Shown here: piece after piece, positions 15,635-23,455 of the stretch | Numbering within the stretch: position 1 is the stretch's first letter | Layout: every line of letters starts with the position of its first letter | Source of the DNA: Clostridia bacterium | GTDB taxonomy: Bacteria > Bacillota_A > Clostridia > Christensenellales > Aristaeellaceae | Direction: 5' to 3' | Assembly (NCBI GenBank): GCA_017938645.1 | Contig: JAGBBE010000142.1 | Span: 1 to 32,643 of the forward strand | DNA: 32,643 nt | The notes under the pieces: model-generated | Told to the model about the DNA's origin: nothing | The model's database searches: none | The model's input: the letters and a program-made list of their open reading frames with translations, nothing else | Program-made: the position numbers and the translations under genes

Positions 15635-16561
15635 ATGGAAGGAAACCGAATTGAAAAAAGAACCGATCTGCTGCGCGGCGTAACGCTGACGCGGCTGGAT
15701 CGGCTTTTTGCTGAAGGCGACAAAGGGGCGCACAAGTTTGTCATCGGCCTGACGCTGGGGAATTCTGTCGTTACGCTGGATAGCGGCGCGACGGTCACGG
15801 GCCATTTTATCCGCGCGGATGACAGCACGCTGCCGCCGATCAAGGGCACCGTCGAAGAGGGAAAGGCCGTGCTCACGCTGCCGGAAGGCGCGTATAAAAT
15901 CACGGGATACTTTTCATTGATCATCAAAGCGAACGTGGGCGAAATGAGCTGCGCGGTTTTCTGGGGAGACGGCGCGATCACGCGTACATCGACGGATAAG
16001 ATTGTCGATCCTGATCACACCATCCCGTCTCTGGACGAGCTGCTGACCAAGATTGCGGCTGTTGATGATGCGATTGCCAGGGCGGACGCCGCGGCGGAGG
16101 AAGCGAGACAAGCGGCGCAGTCGGCAAACTTCACGGTGCTGGATCATTATGAAACGCTGGATCTGCTCAAGGCGGCGCATCCGACGGGAAACCCGGGAGA
16201 CGCTTATGCCATCGGCATGGAGGAGCCGTACGACGTGCACATCTGGGGCGTGGACGTGCAGGACTGGGTGAACATCGGACAGCTGCAGGGCGCGCAGGGC
16301 CTTCAGGGCGTGCAGGGACCGGCCGGAGCAAACGGCGTAAGCCCGACGATCTCCATTGAGGCGATCGACGGAGGCAACCGGGTCACAATTACTGATGCAA
16401 ACGGACCGAAGGCGTTTGACGTCATGAATGGCAAGGACGGCGCGCAGGGAAACCCGGGAACGGCCGGCCAGACGTTTGATCAGGAACTGAACACGACGAG
16501 CGCGGTGAAGTTTGCCAGCGTGACGGCGGACGTCGTGTACGGTGCGGTGTTTATGGAGTGA
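15635..16561 (+). CDS. BppU-like baseplate upper protein with collagen-like linker
   Basis: 308 residues with TAAGGAGG upstream. The first 130 residues have the BppU N-terminal pattern, an immunoglobulin-like domain that docks fibres on the baseplate. It shows GHFIRADDSTLPPIKGTVEE, then the strand pair ending YKITGYFSLIIKANVGEM. An Ala-rich helix (DAAAEEARQAAQSANF) follows. Next is a domain common in tail fibres (HPTGNPGDAYAIG), then short collagen-like Gly-X-Y repeats and one copy of the ~38-residue 'GVSPTISIE' module that recurs in the CotH gene. The collagen-like parts suggest a trimer. It probably links the tail tip to the receptor-binding proteins. Confidence 0.82.
   Translation: MEGNRIEKRTDLLRGVTLTRLDRLFAEGDKGAHKFVIGLTLGNSVVTLDSGATVTGHFIRADDSTLPPIKGTVEEGKAVLTLPEGAYKITGYFSLIIKANVGEMSCAVFWGDGAITRTSTDKIVDPDHTIPSLDELLTKIAAVDDAIARADAAAEEARQAAQSANFTVLDHYETLDLLKAAHPTGNPGDAYAIGMEEPYDVHIWGVDVQDWVNIGQLQGAQGLQGVQGPAGANGVSPTISIEAIDGGNRVTITDANGPKAFDVMNGKDGAQGNPGTAGQTFDQELNTTSAVKFASVTADVVYGAVFME
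16334..16450 (+). repeat. Fibre linker module, copy 1 (in BppU-like gene)
   Basis: Encodes GVSPTISIEAIDGGNRVTIT and then a DANGPKAFDVMNGKDG ending. Two related copies lie in the next large fibre gene (18134-18246 and 18407-18525). Copies 1 and 3 share the exact string GTCACAATTACTGATG at the DNA level. Confidence 0.8.
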
Positions 16562-16565
16562 TGAG

Positions 16566-17636
16566 ATGCTTACATGGTATGAATCGGATCAGGTATACCC
16601 GTACAGGTATTATTCCATCTCTCCGCTGACAGGAAGTGTGAGCGATTCAGGAAGCCTAACGATTTCCTTCACGTTCCAATGGTATTCCGGCTCACCAGCA
16701 TGGCAGGCCGGAAGACTGGATGCAATCAATTTTGTCGAATTGTGGTTTTATGACGCGTCAGGGAATCTGCTAGGCACAGAAACAGCAGATGGCTATACGT
16801 CAAAAAGCATAAGCAGCCCAAGCGGAACCGTGACAATTGATTTGTCAAAATGCACAAATCAATATAAGACGACGGCGGCAAGCGTGGGTGTTTTGATCGA
16901 TACAACCGTGCATGCAGGACCGAGCAGCGCTTATTATGACCGTGTCGTACCTGTGGCAGATTCGAATCTGGAAACGCCGAAATTTACGCTGACGCACTAT
17001 TCCAGCGCAGGCGCACCGACGAGCTTCAGCTGCAGCCCGACGCTGACGGACAGCACGACCACGCTTTCGTGGAGTGGTGCAAGCGCCGGCACCGGCAATG
17101 CGATTCAGAGTTACGAGATCCAATACTGCGAGAGCAGCGACGGAGTGACGTGGGGGAGCTGGGCAGCGCTGATCACGGTCACTTCGACCGCGACGAGCGG
17201 CACGAAGGGCGTGAGTGCTTCGGCGACATACGGCAATTACCGCAAATTCCGCATCCGTACGCGCGGCAGCGCAGGATCGAGCTATTACAGCGGATGGAAG
17301 GAAAGCACGAACACGGTGCGAAGGAAATGGGCACCGTTCGGTGCGTGGACGGATCCGACGCTTGTGGCGCGATCAAGCATGATACGGGCCGTGCACATAA
17401 CGGAGATGCAGGCGAGGGTGAACACGATTCGCACATTCTATGGGCTGGCGGCGTACAGCTTCACGGCGGTGACGGCGCGATCGTCGAAGCTGGCCAGGTG
17501 GGCGGCGATAATTCAGGAAATCAGAACCGCCATCGACGGGATCACGACAAGTCATGAAACATGGAACACGCTGGAGGCAGGGAAACCAAGGATTGCGAAC
17601 GTCACGCAGATCCGAAGGATTATCGACAGCATGTAA
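16566..17636 (+). CDS. Tail fibre protein with fibronectin-III-like domain
   Basis: 356 residues from ATG 16566, four bases after the BppU-like stop. The N-terminal β-rich domain (YYSISPLTGSVSDSGSLTIS) has an unknown fold. Residues about 145-250 read as a fibronectin type III domain (PTSFSCSPTLTDSTTTLSWS, then AIQSYEIQYCESSDGVTW, ending in FRIRTRGSAGSSYYSGW). The last 90 residues are helical and contain AWTDPTLVARSSMIRAVHIT, a pattern I have seen in Clostridial tail proteins. FNIII domains in phage tails are usually surface-exposed and thought to bind carbohydrate weakly. It is likely a minor fibre or baseplate protein. Confidence 0.75.
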   Translation: MLTWYESDQVYPYRYYSISPLTGSVSDSGSLTISFTFQWYSGSPAWQAGRLDAINFVELWFYDASGNLLGTETADGYTSKSISSPSGTVTIDLSKCTNQYKTTAASVGVLIDTTVHAGPSSAYYDRVVPVADSNLETPKFTLTHYSSAGAPTSFSCSPTLTDSTTTLSWSGASAGTGNAIQSYEIQYCESSDGVTWGSWAALITVTSTATSGTKGVSASATYGNYRKFRIRTRGSAGSSYYSGWKESTNTVRRKWAPFGAWTDPTLVARSSMIRAVHITEMQARVNTIRTFYGLAAYSFTAVTARSSKLARWAAIIQEIRTAIDGITTSHETWNTLEAGKPRIANVTQIRRIIDSM

Positions 17637-17650
17637 AGGGGTGAGAGGAT

Positions 17651-20632
17651 ATGGATGTTAAACGCTATACGCCGTGCAACATCGGGCGGACGATCAACCG
17701 GCCGATTATGCTGGGCAAGGTTGGCGAAATCAACGCGCTGCGGATCGAGTTTGGTTGCGAAGAATGGCTGACTGACTATCCGAATGCGACTGTTGACCTG
17801 TACGTCAAGCGCCCGGACAACGATGGCTATCATGCCGCTATGGGCGAGGATGGCTATAATCGCATCTGGATCATTGACGAGCGTGCTCTGCTGACTGCTG
17901 GCAATGGCACGATTGAACTGATCCTTAAAGATGCCGAATCCGGCACCAAGATCAAGTCAGAAACAGGCTATACGACAGTCGCGTATAGTCCGTCCGCTGG
18001 CGATGAGCCAAGTGACCTTGGCTTTATTGCCTACAACAGACAGCAGAACCTCACTGAGGCACAGAAACGCGTCGCGAGGACTAACATTGGCGCTGGCACA
18101 GGCAGCGGAGACGGCACGGGTGGCGGCACTGATGGATTTAGCCCGACAATCGAAGTTGTGCCCATCACTGGCGGTCACCGGCTGATTATCACCGATGTAT
18201 ACGGTGAAAAGACTGTTGATGTTATGGATGGCAAGGCTGGCGAGGCTGGTGCTGCTGGCGCGGCAGGACGCGGAATTGTGAGCGTTGTTCGCACTTCTGG
18301 CAATGGAAGCGCCGGTTCTACGGACACTTATACTATCACATATACGGACAACACCACCAGCAAGATCACGGTTTATAACGGAAAAGACGGCGCAGACGGG
18401 ACGAACGGTGTAAGCCCGATAATCGCGGTCGAAACCATCAGCGGCGGTCATCGTGTCACAATTACTGATGTAAACGGTTTTCAGTCCTTTGACGTTATGG
18501 ACGGCGAGGATGGTCAAGATGGCGCAGCCGGAGAGGGCGCGTCCGTGGAGCTGGACACGACGCTCACGCAGAGCGGAAAGGCCGCGGATGCCAAGGCGAC
18601 GGGCGATGAGCTTAATGAGCTAAAGGAAGCGAATGCGAAGCAAGACAACCGCCTGACGGCGCTGGAACAGGCTGGCGGTATCGTGACGGTTGAACCTGCG
18701 CAGGACGATGTGCCGATTGTCTTCTTTGGCGGCGATCTTCCGCAGACCAAGACCGACACGGTTATGCCGTTTAAGTACGTCAGCAAGACCAAGACGGTCA
18801 GCGGTTATGTCGAAACAAAGGCGCAGGGCAACAGCTCTATGGGCTATCCGAAGAAGAACCAGACCGTCAAGATGTACGCCGACGAAGCGCTGGAAGATTC
18901 GGTGAAGGTTGACTTCAAGGGCTGGGGCGCTCAGAAAAAGCACGTCTATAAGGCTAACTGGATCGACCTGACGCATGCTCGAAATATCGTGTCTGCCCAA
19001 CTCTGGGGCGATGTGGTCAAGAGCAGAGCGAATTATAACGATCTGCCCGAACTTCTGAGGACTAGCCCGAATCAGGGTGCTGTTGACGGTTTCCCTGTTC
19101 TGGTATATGCAAACAACATTTATCAGGGTAGATACACGCTCAATATTCCGAAAGATGCATGGATGGCTAATATGGATGACAGCCTTGATGAGCATTGCAT
19201 CCTGTGTGGCGAAAACTACGTCAGCGGTTGTTTCCGCGCGGCTGCCAACATCGACGGCAGTGACTGGACAGACGAAGTGCATGATACTGTCCCGGCAGCG
19301 ATCAAGACAAGATGGAACGAGGTTATCTCGTTCGTCATGAATTCGACCGATGAAGAATTCAAGGCGAATCTGAGTAATTATTTCTATACAGACAGCTTGA
19401 TCGACTATCTGCTGTTTGGTCTTGCGATCTGCGATCTGGACGGATTCGGAAAGAACCAGATTTTCTTGACGTATGATGGTCAGAAATGGATCGCCAGTGC
19501 ATACGACAAGGATGCCACGTTCGGTCTGTATTGGAGCGGAAGTCAGTTTGTTGCGACCGATTATCCGCGCACATCCTATGAGGATTATGTCAGCACTTCC
19601 AGCAACGGCGACGGAAATCTGCTGTACATCAGGCTTGAAAAGAATTTCTATTCCGAGATTCAGGCTAGATGGGAAGAATTAAAAGCCGGGGCGCTGTCCT
19701 ATTCCAACATCATGACGCGCTTTGAGCGATTCATTGGTATCGTTCCTCCGCACATCGTCAAAGAGGATTACGCGAGTACAACGGGCGGCGGATCGTTTAC
19801 GGGCATACCATCGCAGAACACCAACCACATTCAGCAGATTCGCTCTTTTGCGATTGCGCGTCAGACGTGGACAGATGAGTATGTGGCGGCTCTCACGCCT
19901 GCGGAGGAAATTCCGTGTACAGGCATTACTCTCGATCAGGACACTATGACGTTTATCGGTGCTGGTACGCAGACGCTGACGGCTACTGTCACGCCAAGTG
20001 ACACGACCGATGCTGTGACGTGGAGTAGCGATGATTCTTCTATCGCATCCGTCAGCAACGGCGTTGTTACGGCGAAGGCGAACGGTAGCGCTACAATTAC
20101 GGCTACTTGTGGCGAGTATAACGCGACGTGTGCGGTTACGGTGAGCGGCATTGAGACCGGCGGCGATACTCCGAGTGATGACGTGCTGTATGAGAACTAT
20201 GCTCCAAATGGTGAAAAATTCTCAAAGAGCGTGAGTATTGACTGGGATACGCAGAAGATCGTCGCCAACCTTGATATGACCAATCAGACACCATACGGAA
20301 ATGTGTTGAGCGTCGGTCTAAATATCGATAGCTGGTCGGGATACAATATACACATGTATGGCAGAGAAACGCTCATTGAGGTTAACTACCTAAGCACAGG
20401 TCCTACCGGAACGAGACTGAACGCGAATTTCAATGATGCATCGAACGTCCTAATTGAAATTACAAAAGACGGTGTTATTGTGGACGGAACGCCATGTGTC
20501 GATTCCGGAACAGTCACTATCGATGTTCTTAATGCCATCGCAGATAGCGAAACGGTTATAATTGGCAGCATGGAGGGTACAAAACGGTCGGATTCTGTCT
20601 ATAAGTACGTTGCCATTGAGCCGCTTACTTAA
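17651..20632 (+). CDS. Receptor-binding fibre with CotH-kinase-like domain and Ig-like domain
   Basis: 993 residues. Order: an N-terminal BppU-like docking domain (1-130); a Gly-rich, partly collagen-like linker (140-295) with two copies of the ~38-residue 'SPxIxV...VMDG' module; a short coiled coil (about 310-340); a CotH-kinase-like domain (about 345-740); a bacterial Ig-like (Big_2) domain (about 757-835, with VTWSSDDSSIASVSNGVVTA); and a β-rich C-terminal domain (840-993). In the CotH part, YQGRYTLNIPKDAW and IASAYDKDATFGLYW (about 615-628) resemble the nucleotide/metal-binding strands of spore-coat kinases. Third codon positions are clearly less G/C-biased than in neighbouring genes, which suggests recent exchange. 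It is the probable host-recognition protein; kinase activity is not shown. Confidence 0.83.
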   Translation: MDVKRYTPCNIGRTINRPIMLGKVGEINALRIEFGCEEWLTDYPNATVDLYVKRPDNDGYHAAMGEDGYNRIWIIDERALLTAGNGTIELILKDAESGTKIKSETGYTTVAYSPSAGDEPSDLGFIAYNRQQNLTEAQKRVARTNIGAGTGSGDGTGGGTDGFSPTIEVVPITGGHRLIITDVYGEKTVDVMDGKAGEAGAAGAAGRGIVSVVRTSGNGSAGSTDTYTITYTDNTTSKITVYNGKDGADGTNGVSPIIAVETISGGHRVTITDVNGFQSFDVMDGEDGQDGAAGEGASVELDTTLTQSGKAADAKATGDELNELKEANAKQDNRLTALEQAGGIVTVEPAQDDVPIVFFGGDLPQTKTDTVMPFKYVSKTKTVSGYVETKAQGNSSMGYPKKNQTVKMYADEALEDSVKVDFKGWGAQKKHVYKANWIDLTHARNIVSAQLWGDVVKSRANYNDLPELLRTSPNQGAVDGFPVLVYANNIYQGRYTLNIPKDAWMANMDDSLDEHCILCGENYVSGCFRAAANIDGSDWTDEVHDTVPAAIKTRWNEVISFVMNSTDEEFKANLSNYFYTDSLIDYLLFGLAICDLDGFGKNQIFLTYDGQKWIASAYDKDATFGLYWSGSQFVATDYPRTSYEDYVSTSSNGDGNLLYIRLEKNFYSEIQARWEELKAGALSYSNIMTRFERFIGIVPPHIVKEDYASTTGGGSFTGIPSQNTNHIQQIRSFAIARQTWTDEYVAALTPAEEIPCTGITLDQDTMTFIGAGTQTLTATVTPSDTTDAVTWSSDDSSIASVSNGVVTAKANGSATITATCGEYNATCAVTVSGIETGGDTPSDDVLYENYAPNGEKFSKSVSIDWDTQKIVANLDMTNQTPYGNVLSVGLNIDSWSGYNIHMYGRETLIEVNYLSTGPTGTRLNANFNDASNVLIEITKDGVIVDGTPCVDSGTVTIDVLNAIADSETVIIGSMEGTKRSDSVYKYVAIEPLT
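18134..18246 (+). repeat. Fibre linker module, copy 2 (in CotH gene)
   Basis: Encodes a diverged copy: GFSPTIEVVPITGGHRLIIT, then DVYGEKTVDVMDGKAG, leading into Gly-rich residues. It is the most diverged of the three. Confidence 0.8.
18407..18525 (+). repeat. Fibre linker module, copy 3 (in CotH gene)
   Basis: Encodes GVSPIIAVETISGGHRVTIT, then DVNGFQSFDVMDGEDG, again followed by collagen-like triplets. It is closest to copy 1 in the upstream gene. Confidence 0.8.
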
Positions 20633-20665
20633 CAAAAGGACACTAATGCGACGTAAGGAGGCCAC

Positions 20666-20767
20666 ATGACCATCCTGAAAATCATTGCATATCTGGCGGG
20701 GGCTGGCGTTTTTGCGCTGGCCCTCGCGGCGTTTATCAAAGCAGGGAAAGGCGGAGATAAGACATGA
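20666..20767 (+). CDS. Small single-pass membrane protein (possible lysis helper)
   Basis: 33 residues, too short for most gene finders, starting at ATG 20666 with TAAGGAGG ideally placed. Residues 4-24 are a hydrophobic helix (LKIIAYLAGAGVFALALAAF), followed by a short basic tail (KAGKGGDK). Its stop overlaps the endolysin ATG (ATGA), so the two are translationally coupled. It could be a holin-like or spanin-like helper, or a release regulator, but a recognised holin lies after the endolysin, so its role is open. Confidence 0.7.
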   Translation: MTILKIIAYLAGAGVFALALAAFIKAGKGGDKT

Positions 20768-21564
20768 TCAGCGTATCAGCCTTTGTGCGCAGGGTGGGGC
20801 AGATCGCCGCACGCGATCTGACGTATCACACCGGCGGCGTGGGCAAGGACGGGACGTGCGACTGCATCGGCCTGATCATGGGCGCGATGTATGAGCTGGG
20901 CCATAAGCGATATGACTTGCACAGCACCAACTATTTTGCGCGCTATCAGGTGCTGGAAATGAAAAAAATAAAGGAGCTGTTTGTCGGGCAGATCCTTTTC
21001 CGTGCGCGCACGAATCAGGACAAACTCAATGGACGCTACATGCCCGGCGGAAGATACTACACCGGGGACATGCTGGATTATTACCATGTCGGTGTCGTGA
21101 CGAGCGTAGATCCGCTGCGGATCATCGAATGCACGGAATATGGCGACGTGACGGGCATTGTGATCAGCACAAAGCTCGGACGATGGGACTACGGCGGCAA
21201 GCTGCGCGATGTGAACTATACCGCGCAGGAGGAAGAAAGCGAGGAGGAAACCATGCTGTATCAGGCAAAAGTGATCACGAAGGAAGATCCGCTGACGCTG
21301 CGCAATGCGCCGGTGAGCGGCAAGAAGATCGGCGAACTGCCCAAGGGTGCGATCGTGGACGTGATGAGCACCGGCGAATGGCCGAGGGTCAAGCACGGCG
21401 AAATGCTGGGCTATGCCAGCGCGCAGTATCTGGAGCGGATCGAGGAAGGGCCGGTGCAGGAGAACGTCATCACCGTCAGCGCGGATGTGACCATCATTGA
21501 CAGCACAGGGAACAAATTCAAACCCGTGGGCGATTGGCGCGTTCTGATCGGTGGCGTGGACTGA
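20764..21564 (+). CDS. Endolysin: NlpC/P60-type peptidase with SH3 domain
   Basis: 266 residues. The N-terminal domain fits the NlpC/P60 cysteine peptidases that cut peptidoglycan stem peptides: nucleophile Cys34 in GTCDCIGLIMG and general-base His108 in YYHVGVVT, with a likely third polar residue soon after (IIECTE). An acidic linker (about 155-165) leads to a bacterial SH3-like domain (about 167-222: DPLTLRNAPVSGKKIGELPK and WPRVKHGEMLGYASAQYLE) for wall binding. The last 35 residues are β-like. No signal peptide is present, so release needs the holin. The start overlaps the small membrane protein gene. Confidence 0.88.
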   Translation: MISVSAFVRRVGQIAARDLTYHTGGVGKDGTCDCIGLIMGAMYELGHKRYDLHSTNYFARYQVLEMKKIKELFVGQILFRARTNQDKLNGRYMPGGRYYTGDMLDYYHVGVVTSVDPLRIIECTEYGDVTGIVISTKLGRWDYGGKLRDVNYTAQEEESEEETMLYQAKVITKEDPLTLRNAPVSGKKIGELPKGAIVDVMSTGEWPRVKHGEMLGYASAQYLERIEEGPVQENVITVSADVTIIDSTGNKFKPVGDWRVLIGGVD

Positions 21565-21565
21565 C

Positions 21566-21688
21566 GACCTTGTTGGAAGTGTTTATTTTTTAAAATTACT
21601 CTAAAGAACTGAAACAAGCAATCAAGCAAAAAACAAAGTAATAGCTAGAAAAAATCTTGTTTGAAGTATTTATGTTTCAAACAAGGTC
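21566..21688 (+). repeat. AT-rich segment bounded by inverted repeats
   Basis: GACCTTGTT at 21566-21574 is inverted as AACAAGGTC at 21680-21688; the similarity extends to about 14 bases. The right end is also a hairpin by itself: CTTGTTTGAA (21656-21665) with TTCAAACAAG (21676-21685). The interior is strikingly AT-rich compared with the GC-rich genome around it and has no gene. It lies between endolysin and holin, and the holin ribosome site begins just after it. Confidence 0.6.
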
Positions 21689-21710
21689 AACAAAAAGGAG
21701 AAATGAAACA

Positions 21711-22151
21711 ATGGAATACATTTATAAAGTACTTGCCGCAGCGGCAGGCGCGGTCATCAGTTTCTTTACCGGTCTTCCTGTCATCATGTGGGTGCTCATC
21801 GGCATGATGTCCCTGGATTACATCACGGGCCTGATCACCGGCGCGCTGGGCGTGAGCAATAAAACCGAGGGAGGCCGGCTGTCTTCCCGTGCGGCGTTTG
21901 AAGGGCTGGTCAAAAAGGGCGTTGTGCTGATGGTCGTCCTGCTGGCCGTGCTGATTGATCTGGCCATTGCCAATAGTTCCGGCGTGTCGTTTAATGCAGT
22001 AACCGGAGCAACATGCCTTTGGTTCATTGCAAGCGAGGGCGTCAGCGTGCTGGAGAATGCGGCTGAGCTGGGCGTGCCGATTCCGGGAATTCTCAGAAAG
22101 GCGCTGGAGATTCTCAAGGACAGCGGACAGGGAGAAGATATGGAGGATTAA
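21711..22151 (+). CDS. Phage holin (phi29/Cph1-type, Phage_holin_4 family)
   Basis: 146 residues from ATG 21711 with AAAAGGAGAAATG upstream. Three to four hydrophobic segments are visible: YKVLAAAAGAVISFFTGLPV, MWVLIGMMSLDYITGLITGA, VVLMVVLLAVLIDLAI and ATCLWFIASEGVSVLENAA. The DYITGL motif and the SSRAAFEGLVKKG loop are hallmarks of the toxin-secretion/phage-lysis holin family. It opens the membrane at a set time so the endolysin reaches the wall. The tail is acidic. It lies after the endolysin rather than before it, which is common in Clostridial phages. Confidence 0.92.
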   Translation: MEYIYKVLAAAAGAVISFFTGLPVIMWVLIGMMSLDYITGLITGALGVSNKTEGGRLSSRAAFEGLVKKGVVLMVVLLAVLIDLAIANSSGVSFNAVTGATCLWFIASEGVSVLENAAELGVPIPGILRKALEILKDSGQGEDMED

Positions 22152-22406
22152 ATGGGAGACCGTTCAAAGTTTGATGGATATACACAGCCGGAGATTGACG
22201 AGCTGATATCGCTGTGCAACTTTACGCCGAGAGAGCTGGAGGTGTTCCAGGCGAGGGCGAAAGGGCAGAGCGTGATTGAGGCGCGCTTCTCGCTCAGCAT
22301 CAGCGAACGAACGATTGAACGGGATAGCGCGAAGATTCGCACGAAAATTGCACGCGTGCAACACAACAGACGTGGAAACTCGCATGCGTGCGAGGAAGCA
22401 ATATAA
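22152..22406 (+). CDS. Small LuxR/sigma-4-like HTH protein
   Basis: 84 residues, beginning directly after the holin stop (TAAATG). The core TPRELEVFQARAKGQSVIEA and LSISERTIERDSAKIRTKI is a GerE/LuxR-type helix-turn-helix, similar to sigma region 4, with a basic C-terminus. No receiver or ligand domain is present, so it is a bare DNA-binding or RNA-polymerase-contacting unit. It may regulate the cassette that follows, or lysis timing. A strong terminator follows within 12 bases. Confidence 0.8.
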   Translation: MGDRSKFDGYTQPEIDELISLCNFTPRELEVFQARAKGQSVIEARFSLSISERTIERDSAKIRTKIARVQHNRRGNSHACEEAI

Positions 22407-22417
22407 TACACACTCGA

Positions 22418-22440
22418 CCGGGCGAAAGCCCGGTTTTTTT
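22418..22440 (+). terminator. Intrinsic terminator after lysis genes
   Basis: CCGGGC and GCCCGG with a GAAA tetraloop (22418-22433), followed by seven T residues. This is a textbook terminator closing the structural and lysis operon. Confidence 0.92.
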
Positions 22441-22482
22441 GTTTTTAGGGGAACAAGTTAAACAATCGGGCCTGAAAAAGTT

Positions 22483-22515
22483 CATCTTGATTTTGAAAAG
22501 CTCGGAATCAAGATG
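22483..22515 (+). other. Perfect 10-bp hairpin in cassette leader
   Basis: CATCTTGATT (22483-22492) pairs with AATCAAGATG (22506-22515) around a 13-base loop. There is no T-run, so it is not a terminator. It lies 30 bases before a terminator hairpin, a spacing that could allow a leader-type switch. Confidence 0.55.
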
Positions 22516-22544
22516 GCGGATGTGTGGCGGCAGCGTGTCGGATA

Positions 22545-22569
22545 GGCGGCGCGTGGCCGCCCTTTTTTT
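22545..22569 (+). terminator. Second terminator/attenuator before the cassette
   Basis: GGCGGC (22545-22550) pairs with GCCGCC (22556-22561), followed by C and seven T residues. It lies 34 bases before the next gene, so it would stop a transcript that entered from upstream, or act as an attenuator. The 22441-22603 stretch holds no gene and no clear promoter. Confidence 0.75.
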
Positions 22570-22603
22570 ATTGGAAAATTAAGGCAAGAAAGGCGGTGAG
22601 CGG

Positions 22604-22987
22604 ATGGCATGGAGGCCATACAACCCGAACCCAAAGGGCGCGCGCGTTGGAGACTGCGCGATACGCGCATGCTGCAAGGCGGCAGGGAAGGCATGGGAAC
22701 CGGTCTTCTGTGCGCTGGCGCTGGAGGGATATATGCGGGGAGATCTGCAAAGCGCGAACCATGTGTGGGGCGCATATCTCAGGCGATGCGGATTCACGCG
22801 GCATGTGATACCGAACGAGTGCCCGGACTGCTACACGGTAGCAGACTTCTGCAGGGATCATCCGAAGGGCCTGTATGTGCTGGCAATAGATGGCCATGTG
22901 GTGGCCGTTGAGGATGGAGACTGGTGGGACACATGGAACAGCGGATCAGAAGTGCCGATCTACTACTGGAAAAGAGAGGAGCAATAA
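22604..22987 (+). CDS. Papain-like cysteine protease-like protein (putative)
   Basis: 127 residues with AAGGCGGTGAGCGG upstream. The arrangement fits a small papain/C39-like fold. A probable nucleophile Cys lies at the head of a helix (RVGDCAIRACCKAAGKAW, Cys about 18). A strand with His follows about 80 residues later (LYVLAIDGHVVAVEDG, His about 98), then an acidic/Asn turn (DWWDTWNS). I know similar proteins in Firmicute phages, often annotated as hypothetical. It has no signal peptide. It could process the low-complexity proteins of the same cassette or act on the host; this is inference. Extra cysteines (ACC, CPDC) may be structural. Confidence 0.6.
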   Translation: MAWRPYNPNPKGARVGDCAIRACCKAAGKAWEPVFCALALEGYMRGDLQSANHVWGAYLRRCGFTRHVIPNECPDCYTVADFCRDHPKGLYVLAIDGHVVAVEDGDWWDTWNSGSEVPIYYWKREEQ

Positions 22988-22990
22988 ACG

Positions 22991-23455
22991 ATGGCATACC
23001 CAAATCAGTACGGCTATCAGCCGTATCCGACGTATCTGCCGCAGCAGGACCAGATGTATCGCGCACAGTACGCGCAGCAGATGGCCGGCGTGCAGCAGCT
23101 GCAGCAGCCCACGCAAGGAGCACCGATCTGGGTGCAGGGCGAGGCTGGTGCAAAGAGCTTCCTCGTCGCGCCGGGACAGAGCCTGATCCTTATGGACAGC
23201 GAAGCGGAGGTATTTTACATCAAATCGACGGATGCTTCCGGGGTTCCGATGCCTCTGCGTATCTTCGACTACAAGGAACGCACAGGCGCACAGCGCCCGT
23301 CTCAGGCGGCTCAAATGCCAGCGGTGGAATATGTTACCCGCGCGGAGTTCGAGGCGTTTGTCGACAAGCTTGCGCAAATGACGGCGCCTGAGCAGCAGGA
23401 ACAGACGCAGCACGTGCGCAGAGGACTGCGAGAGGAGGACATGATTGATGCCTAA
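22991..23455 (+). CDS. Hypothetical Gln/Pro/Tyr-rich protein
   Basis: 154 residues, starting four bases after the previous stop. The first 50 residues are low-complexity and rich in Q, P and Y (QYGYQPYPTYLPQQDQMYRA, then QQMAGVQQLQQPTQ). Residues 50-100 look like a compact β domain (FLVAPGQSLILMDSEAEVFY). The rest is helical and acidic (AEFEAFVDKLAQM) with a Gln-rich end. No known family name comes to mind, though similar proteins accompany the same neighbours in other Clostridial phages. The middle domain, exposing a strand pair, could be a minor structural or cell-surface protein. Its stop overlaps the next gene. Confidence 0.72.
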   Translation: MAYPNQYGYQPYPTYLPQQDQMYRAQYAQQMAGVQQLQQPTQGAPIWVQGEAGAKSFLVAPGQSLILMDSEAEVFYIKSTDASGVPMPLRIFDYKERTGAQRPSQAAQMPAVEYVTRAEFEAFVDKLAQMTAPEQQEQTQHVRRGLREEDMIDA

